Of a stretch of 64,000 nt of DNA, positions 57,701 to 64,000 are shown piece after piece. The notes beneath the pieces are model-generated. The model was not told the origin of the DNA, made no database searches, and saw nothing but the letters and a program-made list of their open reading frames with translations. The stretch is from Apostichopus japonicus (Eukaryota; Echinodermata; Holothuroidea; Aspidochirotida; Stichopodidae): contig NC_092562.1 of NCBI RefSeq assembly GCF_037975245.1, positions 15,614,021-15,678,020 of the forward strand. Direction: 5' to 3'. The position numbers and the translations under genes were made by a program. How positions within the stretch are numbered: the first letter of the stretch is position 1; the number at the start of each line of letters is the position of its first letter.

Positions 57701-59498
57701 TTTTATTATTATTACTATTGTAATTATTATTATTCCCCCCCCCTTATTTCTATACTTTTTATTCCCCTTTTTTTAGTTTCAGTTTATTTATATCCAGTAT
57801 AAATATAAATATTTATAAAAGGACATCAAAAAATTCAAAAAGTACATTACGAAAATTATAGTAAGTAAGTAAGTATAGAAAATTAAATATTTAAACACAT
57901 TTACTGGCAGAAACATTTACTTTCTTGGGGGGAAGGGACAGGGGAGAGGGAATAGGAAAGTGAAAATTGTAACCACCATGCTCTTTTTTGCCCTGTAAGG
58001 AGATGTCAAACATTGAAAAGTTATTGATTATTTTTCATTATCATTATCTTGTTGAAAAACAGTTTCGTCAACATTTTTGTGAGTCAGAATCAAAACCCCA
58101 CAAACACTGTTATAACAAAGCAGAATGTTACAAAATTGAATCCTTTTGTTTTATTAATCACTGAGCTTTAAATAGCCTGCATGAAATATCCACCTGTTTG
58201 TTTCTGCCGGTTGTGAAACCATTTTGCTATTCAAGATAGCCTTATTAGAGGACTGATTATAATCCTGTCTCTAAGGAGTCACTCTTACTGACCTTGCAAA
58301 CTTGTGAGGGGGACGGCGGATCGCGAAGTCAGTAGTTACTATCACGGTTTGATTCATCCAACACGGCAGCATACAGAAACGTTGTACTCAAAGCCGAAGC
58401 CAAAGTGAATTAATCAGGAGTCTGGAGTCAGGAATCAGGAATCAGGAATCAGTCTGGAATCAGGAGATCTGGAGTCAATGCATGCTAAGTTCTTCAATAC
58501 TGCCCTCATTAACGTTCTGGAAAACATTTCATTACTGTAGTTTTTATTTTACCCTTTTTACCCCCAAATGACTTGTAGAACGATTGTAACTGCATAGCGG
58601 AATAATTCATTGCACCTAAATTTTAAATTAAGAACTCTGGTATTTCCTTGCAGATGGAGCGTGAGAAATCTAAAGCCACGAGAGATATCGAGGAGAAACT
58701 TATCGTCTCTGCTTGGTATAATATGGTAAGGAACAAATTTCTCTGTTTGATATATTTTCAATAATATTGATTCTATATGTCCGTCAAAAGATCCATATTT
58801 TTCTTTATAAGTGAGATGATGAGTAACAGACTGCCTGAAAAACTTTAATTCTAGTGGATAATATATAGGTGTAAAAAGATAACAGAAGAATTTCAGTTGC
58901 CCCACCCCCCACCCCCACCCCCAAGTGGGATGACGTGTCACAGACTGCCTGAAAACTTCAATTCTAGTGGATAATATATAGGCTTAAAAGATAACAAAAT
59001 AATTTCAGTTGCCCCATCCCTCACCCCCCACCCCCAGCCCCCAAGTGAGATGACTTGTCACAGACTGCCTGAAAAACTATTCTAGTGGATAAAATATAAG
59101 CTTAAAAAGAGAAGCAGCAGAATTTCAATTTAGGTCACTAGTTTTGAAATACTAGACTTTAGGACAAAAATTAACCCCAAGTCTCAAGCTGATGCCAAAG
59201 AAAACTCGCGAGAAAACTTCCGAAATACATCCCATTCCTTTCGTCGGACTATTTAATCTTTTCTCATTTTTTCAAGTTTCCATAAAAGTTTCATAAAAGA
59301 TCCATTCGTCCTGCAATGATCTTTGAATCTGTGGTATCCTACTCTATTCCTTTTTCTCTCTAGGGAGTGCAAAAACACAGGAAAGCAGCCGAGGAGAGAT
59401 TATCCGCCTCCTCATCGGGCCAGTCGTTCCTATCAAGACAGAGGCAGGCATCAAACCGACGCTCATCTGCTATCAATAGCCCCGGTGCCCCGAGGTAA
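21675..59498 (+). CDS. HOOK: Hook-family dynein/dynactin adaptor (HOOK3-like), complete, 17 exons
   Basis: Cytoplasmic adaptor that, in the known family, links dynein-dynactin to cargo through its C-terminus, usually in a complex with FTS and FHIP. Exons: 21675-21713, 25614-25699, 29708-29831, 30831-30963, 31537-31760, 32628-32722, 39488-39632, 41314-41526, 42737-42901, 43984-44144, 44830-44970, 45440-45533, 55176-55210, 55985-56067, 57472-57677, 58654-58725, 59364-59498. They total 2151 nt, 716 residues; human HOOK3 has 718. All junctions are GT-AG and in frame. Residues ~1-155 are the Hook (calponin-like) domain. Gln141 and Ile148 match HOOK3 Gln147 and Ile154, the known dynein light-intermediate-chain contacts. 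Residues ~165-660 are coiled coil, interrupted at 427-460 by a Ser/Pro-rich linker. The C-terminus (IVSAWYNM, then KAAEERL and GQSFLSRQRQA) resembles HOOK3 more than HOOK1. Introns are large, up to 9.6 kb. Candidate alternative exons are listed separately. Confidence 0.97.
21968..22140. mobile_element. Degenerate TTAGGG array bounded by inverted repeats
   Basis: About 95 bp of TTAGGG-related units (22021-22115) lie between CTTTAGAATCCGTACCAT on the left and its near inverse ATGGTACAGATTCTAAA on the right. Looks like a small DNA element with a tandem-repeat core. Confidence 0.6.
23038..24686. mobile_element. 1.65-kb non-autonomous hAT element
   Basis: Perfect 8-bp target duplication GTTTATAG at 23030-23037 and 24687-24694. 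Inverted tips are TAGTGCTGTG and CACAGCCCTA. Both subterminal regions hold clusters of the palindromic CGTTTAAACG motif with CGAACGAAA. I see no transposase ORF. Lies in Hook intron 1. Confidence 0.88.
24909..24960 (+). repeat. 17-bp repeat (GAGGATTGAGGRCCCTT)
   Basis: About three units in Hook intron 1. Confidence 0.8.
25614..25699 (+). CDS. HOOK: Hook exon 2
   Basis: Residues 14-41 plus two bases of Ile42 (IQTFNVESS through LSQILCL), in the Hook domain. Acceptor CTTTGTAG, donor ATGTAAGT. Confidence 0.95.
25700..29707 (+). other. Hook intron 2
   Basis: 4.0 kb with no recognised exon; contains a short duplicated TTTTCATTTTTGG stretch (28460-28515) and a few short ORFs without support. Confidence 0.7.
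29708..29831 (+). CDS. HOOK: Hook exon 3
   Basis: Completes Ile42 and encodes residues 43-83. Contains the conserved KKDVGDNWRLKVSNLRKVLE stretch of the Hook domain. Acceptor TTTTTCACAG, donor GAGGTATGT. Confidence 0.97.
30831..30963 (+). CDS. HOOK: Hook exon 4
   Basis: Residues 84-127 plus one base. Contains ELGRLLQLVLGCAVNC, a hallmark of the Hook domain. Acceptor CCTTGTGTCAG, donor AAGGTATAT. Confidence 0.97.
31537..31760 (+). CDS. HOOK: Hook exon 5 (dynein LIC contact helix)
   Basis: Residues 128-202. Includes EESVQHAVMNAIQELM, where Gln141 and Ile148 align with the HOOK3 residues shown to bind dynein light intermediate chain. The rest begins the coiled coil (KTRRLRDELNKALADKED). Donor CAGGTAAGA. 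Confidence 0.97.
32628..32722 (+). CDS. HOOK: Hook exon 6
   Basis: Residues 203-233 plus two bases of Ser234 (VSSILEEKNTLQSEN through NFEDP). Coiled coil ending in the DP that precedes the conserved TP-GRKH segment. Acceptor TCTTTTACAG, donor AGGTAAAA. Confidence 0.96.
33661..33884. mobile_element. Foldback element, family shared with 61.4-61.6 kb
   Basis: Ends AGCCAGTTGGAA and TTCCAACTGGCT are a perfect 12-bp inverted repeat. Inner arms also pair imperfectly. It shares the 19-mer ATACGAGTGCTCTGAAGCG with the opposite strand at 61478-61496. Hook intron 6. Confidence 0.65.
34071..34435. mobile_element. 365-bp non-autonomous hAT element
   Basis: Perfect 8-bp target duplication CACTAGAC (34063-34070, 34436-34443). 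Terminal inverted repeats CAGGGGTGGGCAACCT and AGGTTGCCCACCCCTG have one difference or none. Hook intron 6. Confidence 0.93.
35508..35537 (+). CDS. Candidate 30-nt cassette exon in Hook intron 6
   Basis: A pyrimidine-rich acceptor (TTACCTCCAG) and an AAAAGGTATC donor bound 30 nt. Entered in phase 2 it leaves in phase 2, so inclusion would add ten residues, SKQASSSSKK, between DP233 and STPIG. It has no stop. The site is where the coiled coil is locally broken in the family. Conservation is unknown and chance splice-like sites are common in AT-rich introns. Confidence 0.35.
39488..39632 (+). CDS. HOOK: Hook exon 7
   Basis: Completes Ser234 and encodes residues 235-282 (TPIGRKHEHLQ through ELQDVLQK), coiled coil. 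Acceptor AAAAATTCAG, donor AAGGTCAGT, phase 0 out. Confidence 0.96.
39722..39840 (-). repeat. SINE 3' fragment
   Basis: On the minus strand GGGCTTCTCCCACAT with preceding CTTACGAC matches the tail of the repeat ending at 45417. Hook intron 7. Confidence 0.45.
40802..41313 (+). repeat. Tandem duplication of the Hook exon 8 acceptor region
   Basis: Two ~230-290 bp units precede exon 8. The second begins with TTTTTCACAG and then AATGAACAATTA at 41081-41101, repeating the true acceptor and first exon bases at 41304-41325. Shared blocks include TTCATACGTA, TTGACAAGAAA, TCAATCAAATT and CTGTAAAAG. Confidence 0.8.
41314..41526 (+). CDS. HOOK: Hook exon 8
   Basis: Residues 283-353, including AEEARALKDEMDILRHSADK and LSDLRKQVKILED; highly conserved coiled coil. 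213 nt, phase 0 on both sides. Both its acceptor end and its donor end have extra copies in the flanking introns. Confidence 0.98.
41563..42050 (+). repeat. 16-bp minisatellite (ACATGAGGGTATCCAC) with embedded exon 8 donor copy
   Basis: Diverged 16-bp units in several blocks within Hook intron 8. Between blocks, 41661-41745 repeats the last ~40 bp of exon 8, its donor and ~45 bp of intron; a third remnant starts near 41908. Confidence 0.9.
42301..42353 (+). repeat. Truncated tRNA-Thr-like SINE head
   Basis: TAGCTCAGATGGTAGAG (A box) and an anticodon arm CTGG-ACTTGTAA-CCAG with a TGT anticodon. The T arm is missing, so it is not a functional tRNA. Confidence 0.5.
42737..42901 (+). CDS. HOOK: Hook exon 9
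   Basis: Residues 354-408 (ELKKANSMKAQLDAYKKQV through QNEKE), coiled coil. 165 nt, phase 0 on both sides; acceptor GGTTAACAG, donor GAGGTACGT. Confidence 0.97.
43984..44144 (+). CDS. HOOK: Hook exon 10 (Ser/Pro linker)
   Basis: Residues 409-461 plus two bases of Arg462. Starts with conserved RDTLKETNEEL, then leaves the heptad pattern for a linker with four Ser-Pro pairs (GSPRSPDRFGSPG, LSPEM). Donor GAGGTTAGA is weaker than its neighbours. Confidence 0.96.
44830..44970 (+). CDS. HOOK: Hook exon 11
   Basis: Completes Arg462 and encodes residues 463-508 plus two bases of Arg509. Contains MIRLQHENKMLQ and LLQSLLDDANARKNELE, nearly as in HOOK3. Acceptor TTTTTTTCAG. Confidence 0.98.
45164..45420 (+). 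mobile_element. tRNA-derived SINE, diverged
   Basis: GGTTGAGTGGATAAAGCAGTGG resembles a tRNA A box. The tail CGTAAGTTTTAAGCC then GGCTTCTCCCACAT recurs inverted at 39722-39840. Hook intron 11. Confidence 0.5.
45440..45533 (+). CDS. HOOK: Hook exon 12
   Basis: Residues 509-540 (RISNQKIMTLEAELEE through QSNLITE), coiled coil. Phase 0 out at GAGGTAAGA, followed by the longest intron of the gene (9.6 kb). Confidence 0.95.
45652..45850 (+). repeat. ~59-bp tandem repeat, 3.4 copies
   Basis: Unit begins ACTTGATCAAGTAGTTT and contains the palindrome CTTGATCAAG. Hook intron 12, just after exon 12. Confidence 0.9.
48096..48146 (+). CDS. Candidate 51-nt cassette exon in Hook intron 12
   Basis: Acceptor ATAACCTACAG and donor GCAGAGGTATT bound 51 nt that read SPRNRFKDGDVKKLAAE in phase 0, the phase required between exons 12 and 13. 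The charged composition suits the coiled-coil rod, unlike the hydrophobic translation of the surrounding intron. It is not needed for alignment with vertebrate Hook, so it would be alternative. Confidence 0.4.
49318..50262 (+). repeat. 25-bp minisatellite, ~36 copies
   Basis: Unit begins AACACATAGGAGTATATACA; the 25-bp spacing can be counted at 49861, 49886 and 49911. Lies in Hook intron 12. The minus strand of the unit has no stop triplet in any frame, which creates long spurious ORFs. Confidence 0.93.
55035..55046 (+). CDS. Candidate 12-nt microexon in Hook intron 12
   Basis: A strong acceptor (TTTTCTTTCTTAG) and a strong donor (AAGGTGAGTAAG) lie 12 nt apart, 130 bp before exon 13. In phase 0 the piece reads FLSK. 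The pair could also act as decoy sites. Confidence 0.2.
55176..55210 (+). CDS. HOOK: Hook exon 13 (35 nt)
   Basis: Residues 541-551 (NQELRKKLQQH) plus two bases of Lys552. A small exon found by frame continuity and its match to the LKKKLEEH position of HOOK3. Acceptor TTTTGGACAG, donor AAGTGAGT. Confidence 0.9.
55985..56067 (+). CDS. HOOK: Hook exon 14
   Basis: Completes Lys552 and encodes residues 553-579 plus one base. ETELQRKRAHIDDIEP matches the NELQKKRAIIEDLEP of HOOK3. Acceptor CGCTTACAG, donor GAGGTAAGA. Confidence 0.95.
56178..56690 (+). repeat. ~192-bp tandem repeat, 2.7 copies, rich in CTGCAG
   Basis: AAAACAATTAAGCTGCAGCAG recurs at 56185, 56378 and (diverged) 56570. CTGCAG occurs many times in each unit. 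Lies in Hook intron 14. Confidence 0.9.
57472..57677 (+). CDS. HOOK: Hook exon 15
   Basis: Residues 580-648. Contains MEDRYRKYLEKAKSVIRTLD, one of the most conserved Hook stretches, then EVQLLRNQLQEKTK. Acceptor CATTCCTCAG, donor GAGGTGAAG. Confidence 0.98.
58411..58477 (+). repeat. Short GGAATCA repeats
   Basis: Repeated GGAATCA/GGAGTC units in Hook intron 15. Confidence 0.7.
58654..58725 (+). CDS. HOOK: Hook exon 16
   Basis: Residues 649-672, ending EEKLIVSAWYNM, the conserved Hook C-terminal motif. 72 nt, phase 0 on both sides; acceptor TTCCTTGCAG, donor ATGGTAAGG. Confidence 0.97.
58811..59130 (+). repeat. ~117-bp tandem repeat, three copies
   Basis: CAGACTGCCTGAAAA occurs at 58827, 58941 and 59061, each followed by ATTCTAGTGGATAA; C-rich CCCCACCCC linkers separate the copies. 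Hook intron 16. Confidence 0.9.
59364..59498 (+). CDS. HOOK: Hook exon 17 (C-terminal, stop)
   Basis: Residues 673-716 plus TAA. KAAEERL and GQSFLSRQRQA match the HOOK3 tail; the end SPGAPR is short and basic/Ser-rich. The region binds FTS/FHIP in the known family. The stop codon overlaps a GT-donor-like AGGTAACG. Confidence 0.95.
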   Translation, partial: GVQKHRKAAEERLSASSSGQSFLSRQRQASNRRSSAINSPGAPR

Positions 59499-61429
59499 CG
59501 TCTTGACACGATCGACTCGGGCATCGAATCAACAGTCCTGTGCTCTAAGACAAAGCCCTGGGGGTTCCCCAAGGTGACGTCGTTGTCGGAGGCAGTCGGC
59601 TCGAGTTGATAGCAAGTGTTTAAAACTATCAATCATCCATCACAGCCTATCACGATACAAATTGACAACATTGCAACAGCTTGAGAAGGAGCAAAGATGT
59701 AGTAATGAATCCGAAATGAAGAAATGGCAGCATCTATCGTAGTCGCAGACTAAAAAATGGTCCAATCTTCACCATTGTGAACGACTTTCTTTCTGTCCTC
59801 ATTTTTGCTGTTTGGATTGCCATTGTCAGCATCAGAATTCTGATGAAACATTGTGAAGGTGTCATATGCATGTGGGAAGTGCTGAATTTGAGAAGCATAC
59901 ATTTTGGTGCCTTGCAATGGAGAATAATTTAAGTTGAGAATATCCCCTCATTGGTGGGGCTAAGAACGATGTGTGTGAAGTTCTTAGTGGTTATTTGCGG
60001 GTTTATGGCTTTAATTTAATTAAAGGAAAAGTCACAGAAATGAAGTGAAGCAATTTTATAACTGCGCTGTAAACAGAAAGTTAAAGTAAGTTAATCTATA
60101 GCATATTTGATGAGAAGATAAAATGATTTCACAAATGCAACCAGCTGCTTTAGTTTGGGGTGGGGGGGTGGGGGGGAATGACTACTCAGTCAATATTCGT
60201 CAGTTGACGAGGAGGAGAGCACAAGAGGTGGTGTTTATCTTTAAAGGAACAATAGATATTTATTTAACTGTGGTTTAATCTTTCGTAGATGCATAGTACG
60301 TTCAACATAGTTTGTATACAGACAAGCAGCAAGGCTTCATTCTCCCGGATTAATTATTATTCGCTAATTTTATTAAAAAGAAATAAGCAGTGTAACATTG
60401 AATATCATGCGTCCTAGAAATTATTTTTTACTTGAATGTGTTTCATTAGTTAGAAATAAGGTAAGGAGTAGTGCAACAGTCACATTTGAATTTTGAGTCT
60501 TTTGTTTTTGGTAATTCAATTTAAGTTGTTAGTCAGGTAATGCTGTAAGTTTGTTCGGCTGTTTTACCTGGTAAATAAGGCAGTCTTGGAAAAATGTATC
60601 AGGAAGAAACCAGTTAAGTTTAGAGAGAAGTAACCAACAAGACCCCTGATTGAACGTGATGGGTGGAGCTGTTGCCCAAGTTATGCTGCAGTTATAGGGA
60701 ACTAGCGCTACAGAATTGACCCAAACGTACTCTGGGAGTAATAGGTGACCATTTTATCAGCAGATGTATCCATCTGATCGGCTTTAGGGAACTGTTTATG
60801 ACTAGCCCATCTTTTGAAATGATGTGAAAGAATAGATTTTGGTTTTGCATGTCAGCTTGTATTTTGTGATGGTCAACTAAGTTGGTACAGAACATTGCCA
60901 GTGGCTTACTGGGTTTTATGCTGCTAGGGTCGTCTAAGGGAAGCCCAGACTTGATTAGCCTGTGCTGACATTTTCTGGATGCTGAATACACTGTTAGCAT
61001 TGAGGACTTACACATGGACCATGCATTCATAGTGTAACAACATTTGTTAAATGAGTTTGCCTTTCTCCTTTAAGTTCCCCTCCCAACACTCCCTCCCCCA
61101 CCCCAGATCTCATGTCTATGGGTGTGATATTGATGTAACTGTGGTTATTGAAATTCTACTACATAAACTATCTTTAGCAAGACTTATATTACTTTAAATT
61201 TATAAATCAATTGGAACTATGAAAATGGTCAGAATTTCTGAGAATGCAAAACTTTCCAGAAGCTTTCATTTTTTTCTTTTTTTTTCTTTCTTTATCCTAT
61301 CTGTTATAAGATTTGGTGGTATTATATAATGTATAATATGTATACTAGCTATGAATATCACATATTCCTATATCGGTTACTCGTATATATGTTAATTTCA
61401 CAAGCATTACTCCACACCGTCAGTTTAGG

Positions 61430-61600
61430 GACAAGTCCGTTATGCCGGTACCACTCTGTACAGCTGCTCTCATGACACGCTTCAGAGCACTCGTATAGGC
61501 ATATATAAACAGTTTCTATAAACGTTTACATAATAGAAACAGGATACTGGTAGTACAGCTCACAGTTTCCCAAACAACCGCTCTGACGTCATCAGACGAC
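61430..61600. repeat. Relative of the 33.7-kb foldback element
   Basis: Shares CGCTTCAGAGCACTCGTAT and TAGAAACA-GGATACTGGTA with that element. Lies 1.9 kb after the Hook stop. Confidence 0.55.
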
Positions 61601-62540
61601 CGTCATATATGTTGTAACAAAAATATTCCAACTAAGGAAATCTACACTTTATAGGTAAAGCGGTCATGACGTTAACAAATGGCTAATGCGCACTGTCATA
61701 TATATTTTACGGCATTATTATAAATCATATGTGTTTATAAGTTTGTATTCTTTGGTCTTGTCTGGTGTGTTAGTTTTTTTGTGAAACTTTCTGTTAGTGT
61801 AATCTTCTTTCCATTTTCATAGTATGGTCTTCTTTTTTCCTTTATTTTCAATTGGTTAATTTTAATGTTTGTAAAAAGAATTTAATAGTTAATTGCCTTA
61901 TCATTTAGGTCACTTTGATGAAGATACTGGAAGGAAAATGTTGGGCAATGTTAAAGTGTAGAACAATAGAAAATGTAAGTCATTTTTAGCAAGCAATTTG
62001 GTAAAATAAAAAAAAATCCCCAAATGTTTGCTCTGTGAGTAAGATAGTCAGTAAGATAGTCAGATAGTCAGTAAGTGTGAGTAAGATAGTCAAATAGTTC
62101 AATAATTTTTATACACAAAACACAATATAGCTTGCCACTTAAAAAACAACCTTTTGGATTTTCACCCAAATGGACATTTGTTTAATATTATTGTCCCTCC
62201 TTTGCAAAAGGAGTCACTCTTTGAGCAAAGAAAGTTTCTGATTGTGGTTACTAGTTGAGGGCAACATTCCAGGAAAAAGGGGGGGGGAGTCAAGTCAACA
62301 ACAGCTGAGCATGTGATATTTATTGAGCACACAACTGAAACCAAACAAGATGTTCCTCAAAACATTTGCTAAAATATTTTATTCTTCAAAAAAAATGATG
62401 CATATTAAAAATGTTAATAAACACCTGTATTTTAAAATACTTTTAGAGATATTGAATATGGCCAACCAAGAGAATGGCTCAATGTGTACATAGAGTGGTG
62501 CTATATTTCTGGAAAACATTTTTGTATAGATTCTGTAAAA

Positions 62541-62546
62541 AATAAA
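62541..62546 (+). other. HOOK: Possible Hook polyadenylation signal
   Basis: AATAAA about 3.0 kb after the Hook stop; another is at 62005. The true 3' end cannot be chosen from sequence alone. Confidence 0.25.
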
Positions 62547-63639
62547 AAGGGATAAAGAAAAAGTCAATGAGAGAGAGGTTTTGATATTTATAATTAAAAT
62601 TGGATATTGAGACAACTATTTGAGGTAATCCTGCAATTTTAAACCATTTTTCATGTAATCACTTTTCCTTCTCTGTTTTATGTCCTTTTTATGTGCATGT
62701 AGCATTTCGTCATACGGGAATTTTTTTTTTTTTTGAGGAGATATAAATATTCTTTAACCGAGGGGAATGTATTTTACCTAGTCGTTTTTAATACTAAAGT
62801 GCAGTTTGCTAATTGTGTACGTTGTGGGTTTTGTCTTGGTACGTTTGTGTGCGGTTTATTTTGCATTGACATTGCTCTGTATTTAGTCCAGTGATATCCA
62901 GGATGTTGAACTGTATGTTGGTCCCCATTCTAGATGCTTGCATTCCATGGTACTACTTGGATTAGATTTTGTCTGGATTTATGCAGTAATTTTGGTAGGT
63001 ACATTGTGCTTTGATCCGGAAAATGTTTACACATTTTTACATTAGACTTAAAGAATGAGTAAAAAATTAACATTACAAACTGGCTTTTTGTCTTCTTTTT
63101 TCTAACCTTGAGTGAACTATTTGTTCACATTCCTTAAAAATTATATGAATTCAAACTGGCTTCATGTTAATACAGTACGACATAATGGGTGATTAATGAT
63201 TTAGGTAGACACAAATGAATTGAAAATGTAAAAAGAGACACCGATTGGTGACTTACATGAAGAAACGTGTTGTATACGAGAATCCATGTGACTTGAGAGT
63301 CATATATGTGATGTCATCATTGAGATTCAATGATTTGAGTTTTGAATGTGTGACATCTTGTGGCCATTTTACCTTACACACTGCATTTTTACTGCCTCAT
63401 TTTCATCCAAGGTAAACATATCGTAGATGAATGCACTTGCCAATATGTTAGTAAAGTTGATCTATGGAAAAAATTCTGCGATTGGTTAATCTTTATAGGT
63501 GTAACTTTATGGAAGGGGAAAGTAAGGTGACCTTTGAAATGTCTTGAAATGTACAGAATCCTAAGTCATGAAACTGTAATGACTGGGACCATGGATTAGT
63601 TGTTGCTACAGTGATGGGTCATCTATGGTCATAAAATCA

Positions 63640-63795
63640 AGGCATCTTGGCTTCAGAATCAATGATCATGGACTTAAAATGATGGATTAAATACATTAAA
63701 CCAGGGATATTGGGCTCAGAACAATGGTCATGGATTTAACAAGATGGATCAAAGATTTTAAACCAGGAATCTTGGGCTCAGAAATGCAGGCTTCA
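63640..63795 (+). repeat. ~70-bp tandem repeat, two copies
   Basis: CAATGGTCATGGATTTAA and AAACCAGGAATCTTGGGCTCAG are repeated with small changes. Confidence 0.8.
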
Positions 63796-64000
63796 ATGCA
63801 GGCATTGTAGACCCCCATTTTTCATCAGTGCTCTGTTTGAGTGTGTGTCAAAACATGACAGAATCCATCCAGAAATATTCCATAACCAATGTGGTATATA
63901 AATAAATAAATAACAGTTGGGATGGTCATGTGACCAATGCTAAGCTTTTGCTTTTTTTTTAAATAAGATTTACTCACTATTTACTGCACAAATGTAATTA

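Larger units (their letters stand above)
59499..64000 (+). other. Hook 3' UTR and downstream DNA
   Basis: No conserved ORF. Contains AATAAA sites at 62005 and 62541, the foldback relative and the terminal tandem repeat. Confidence 0.6.

Noticed and set aside
60692-61030. 112-codon minus-strand ORF, first suspected as a retrotransposon remnant
   Set aside because: No reverse-transcriptase or endonuclease motif could be pointed to; chance ORF remains likely.
1-64000. CRISPR arrays, bacterial operons or integrated phage
   Set aside because: All coding sequence is spliced animal-type; the tandem repeats have no spacer architecture.

Overview
The window is animal nuclear DNA: AT-rich, with GT-AG introns of hundreds to thousands of bases, tRNA-derived SINEs, hAT-type elements, minisatellites and degenerate TTAGGG arrays. 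Protein similarity judged by eye, repeat content and intron sizes suggest an invertebrate deuterostome, most probably an echinoderm. The species is not established here.

Layout. About 0.3-3.9 kb is repeat-rich and holds no gene I can support. From 7.27 down to 3.91 kb on the minus strand lie the last three exons of an unidentified single-pass membrane protein: a Ser/Thr-rich stalk, one transmembrane helix and an acidic tail. Its 5' exons were not found. From 11.03 to 19.46 kb on the plus strand is a complete uroporphyrinogen decarboxylase gene (UROD, 9 exons, 366 codons). It is followed by a 3' region with a polyadenylation signal near 21.05 kb. From 21.675 to 59.498 kb on the plus strand is a complete Hook-family dynein adaptor gene (17 exons, 716 codons, most like vertebrate HOOK3). 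The rest, to 64 kb, is its 3' UTR and/or intergenic DNA.

The two complete genes are unrelated in function: cytosolic haem synthesis versus microtubule cargo transport. They lie head to tail with about 0.6 kb between the putative UROD poly(A) signal and the Hook start codon. Every exon junction of both was checked for reading-frame continuity.

The most unusual signal is the repeated duplication of exon-intron junctions into neighbouring introns. The 3' part of UROD exon 5 occurs as three or four decayed copies in intron 5, one interrupted by a LINE-like insert with a target-site duplication. The 5' splice-acceptor end of Hook exon 8 is duplicated upstream, and its 3' splice-donor end is duplicated downstream inside a 16-bp minisatellite. 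Two candidate frame-preserving cassette exons (30 and 51 nt) and a 12-nt microexon candidate lie in Hook introns. Two hAT-type elements have perfect 8-bp target duplications and a third has a 7/8 match. I found no new multi-gene system; these are local structural observations.
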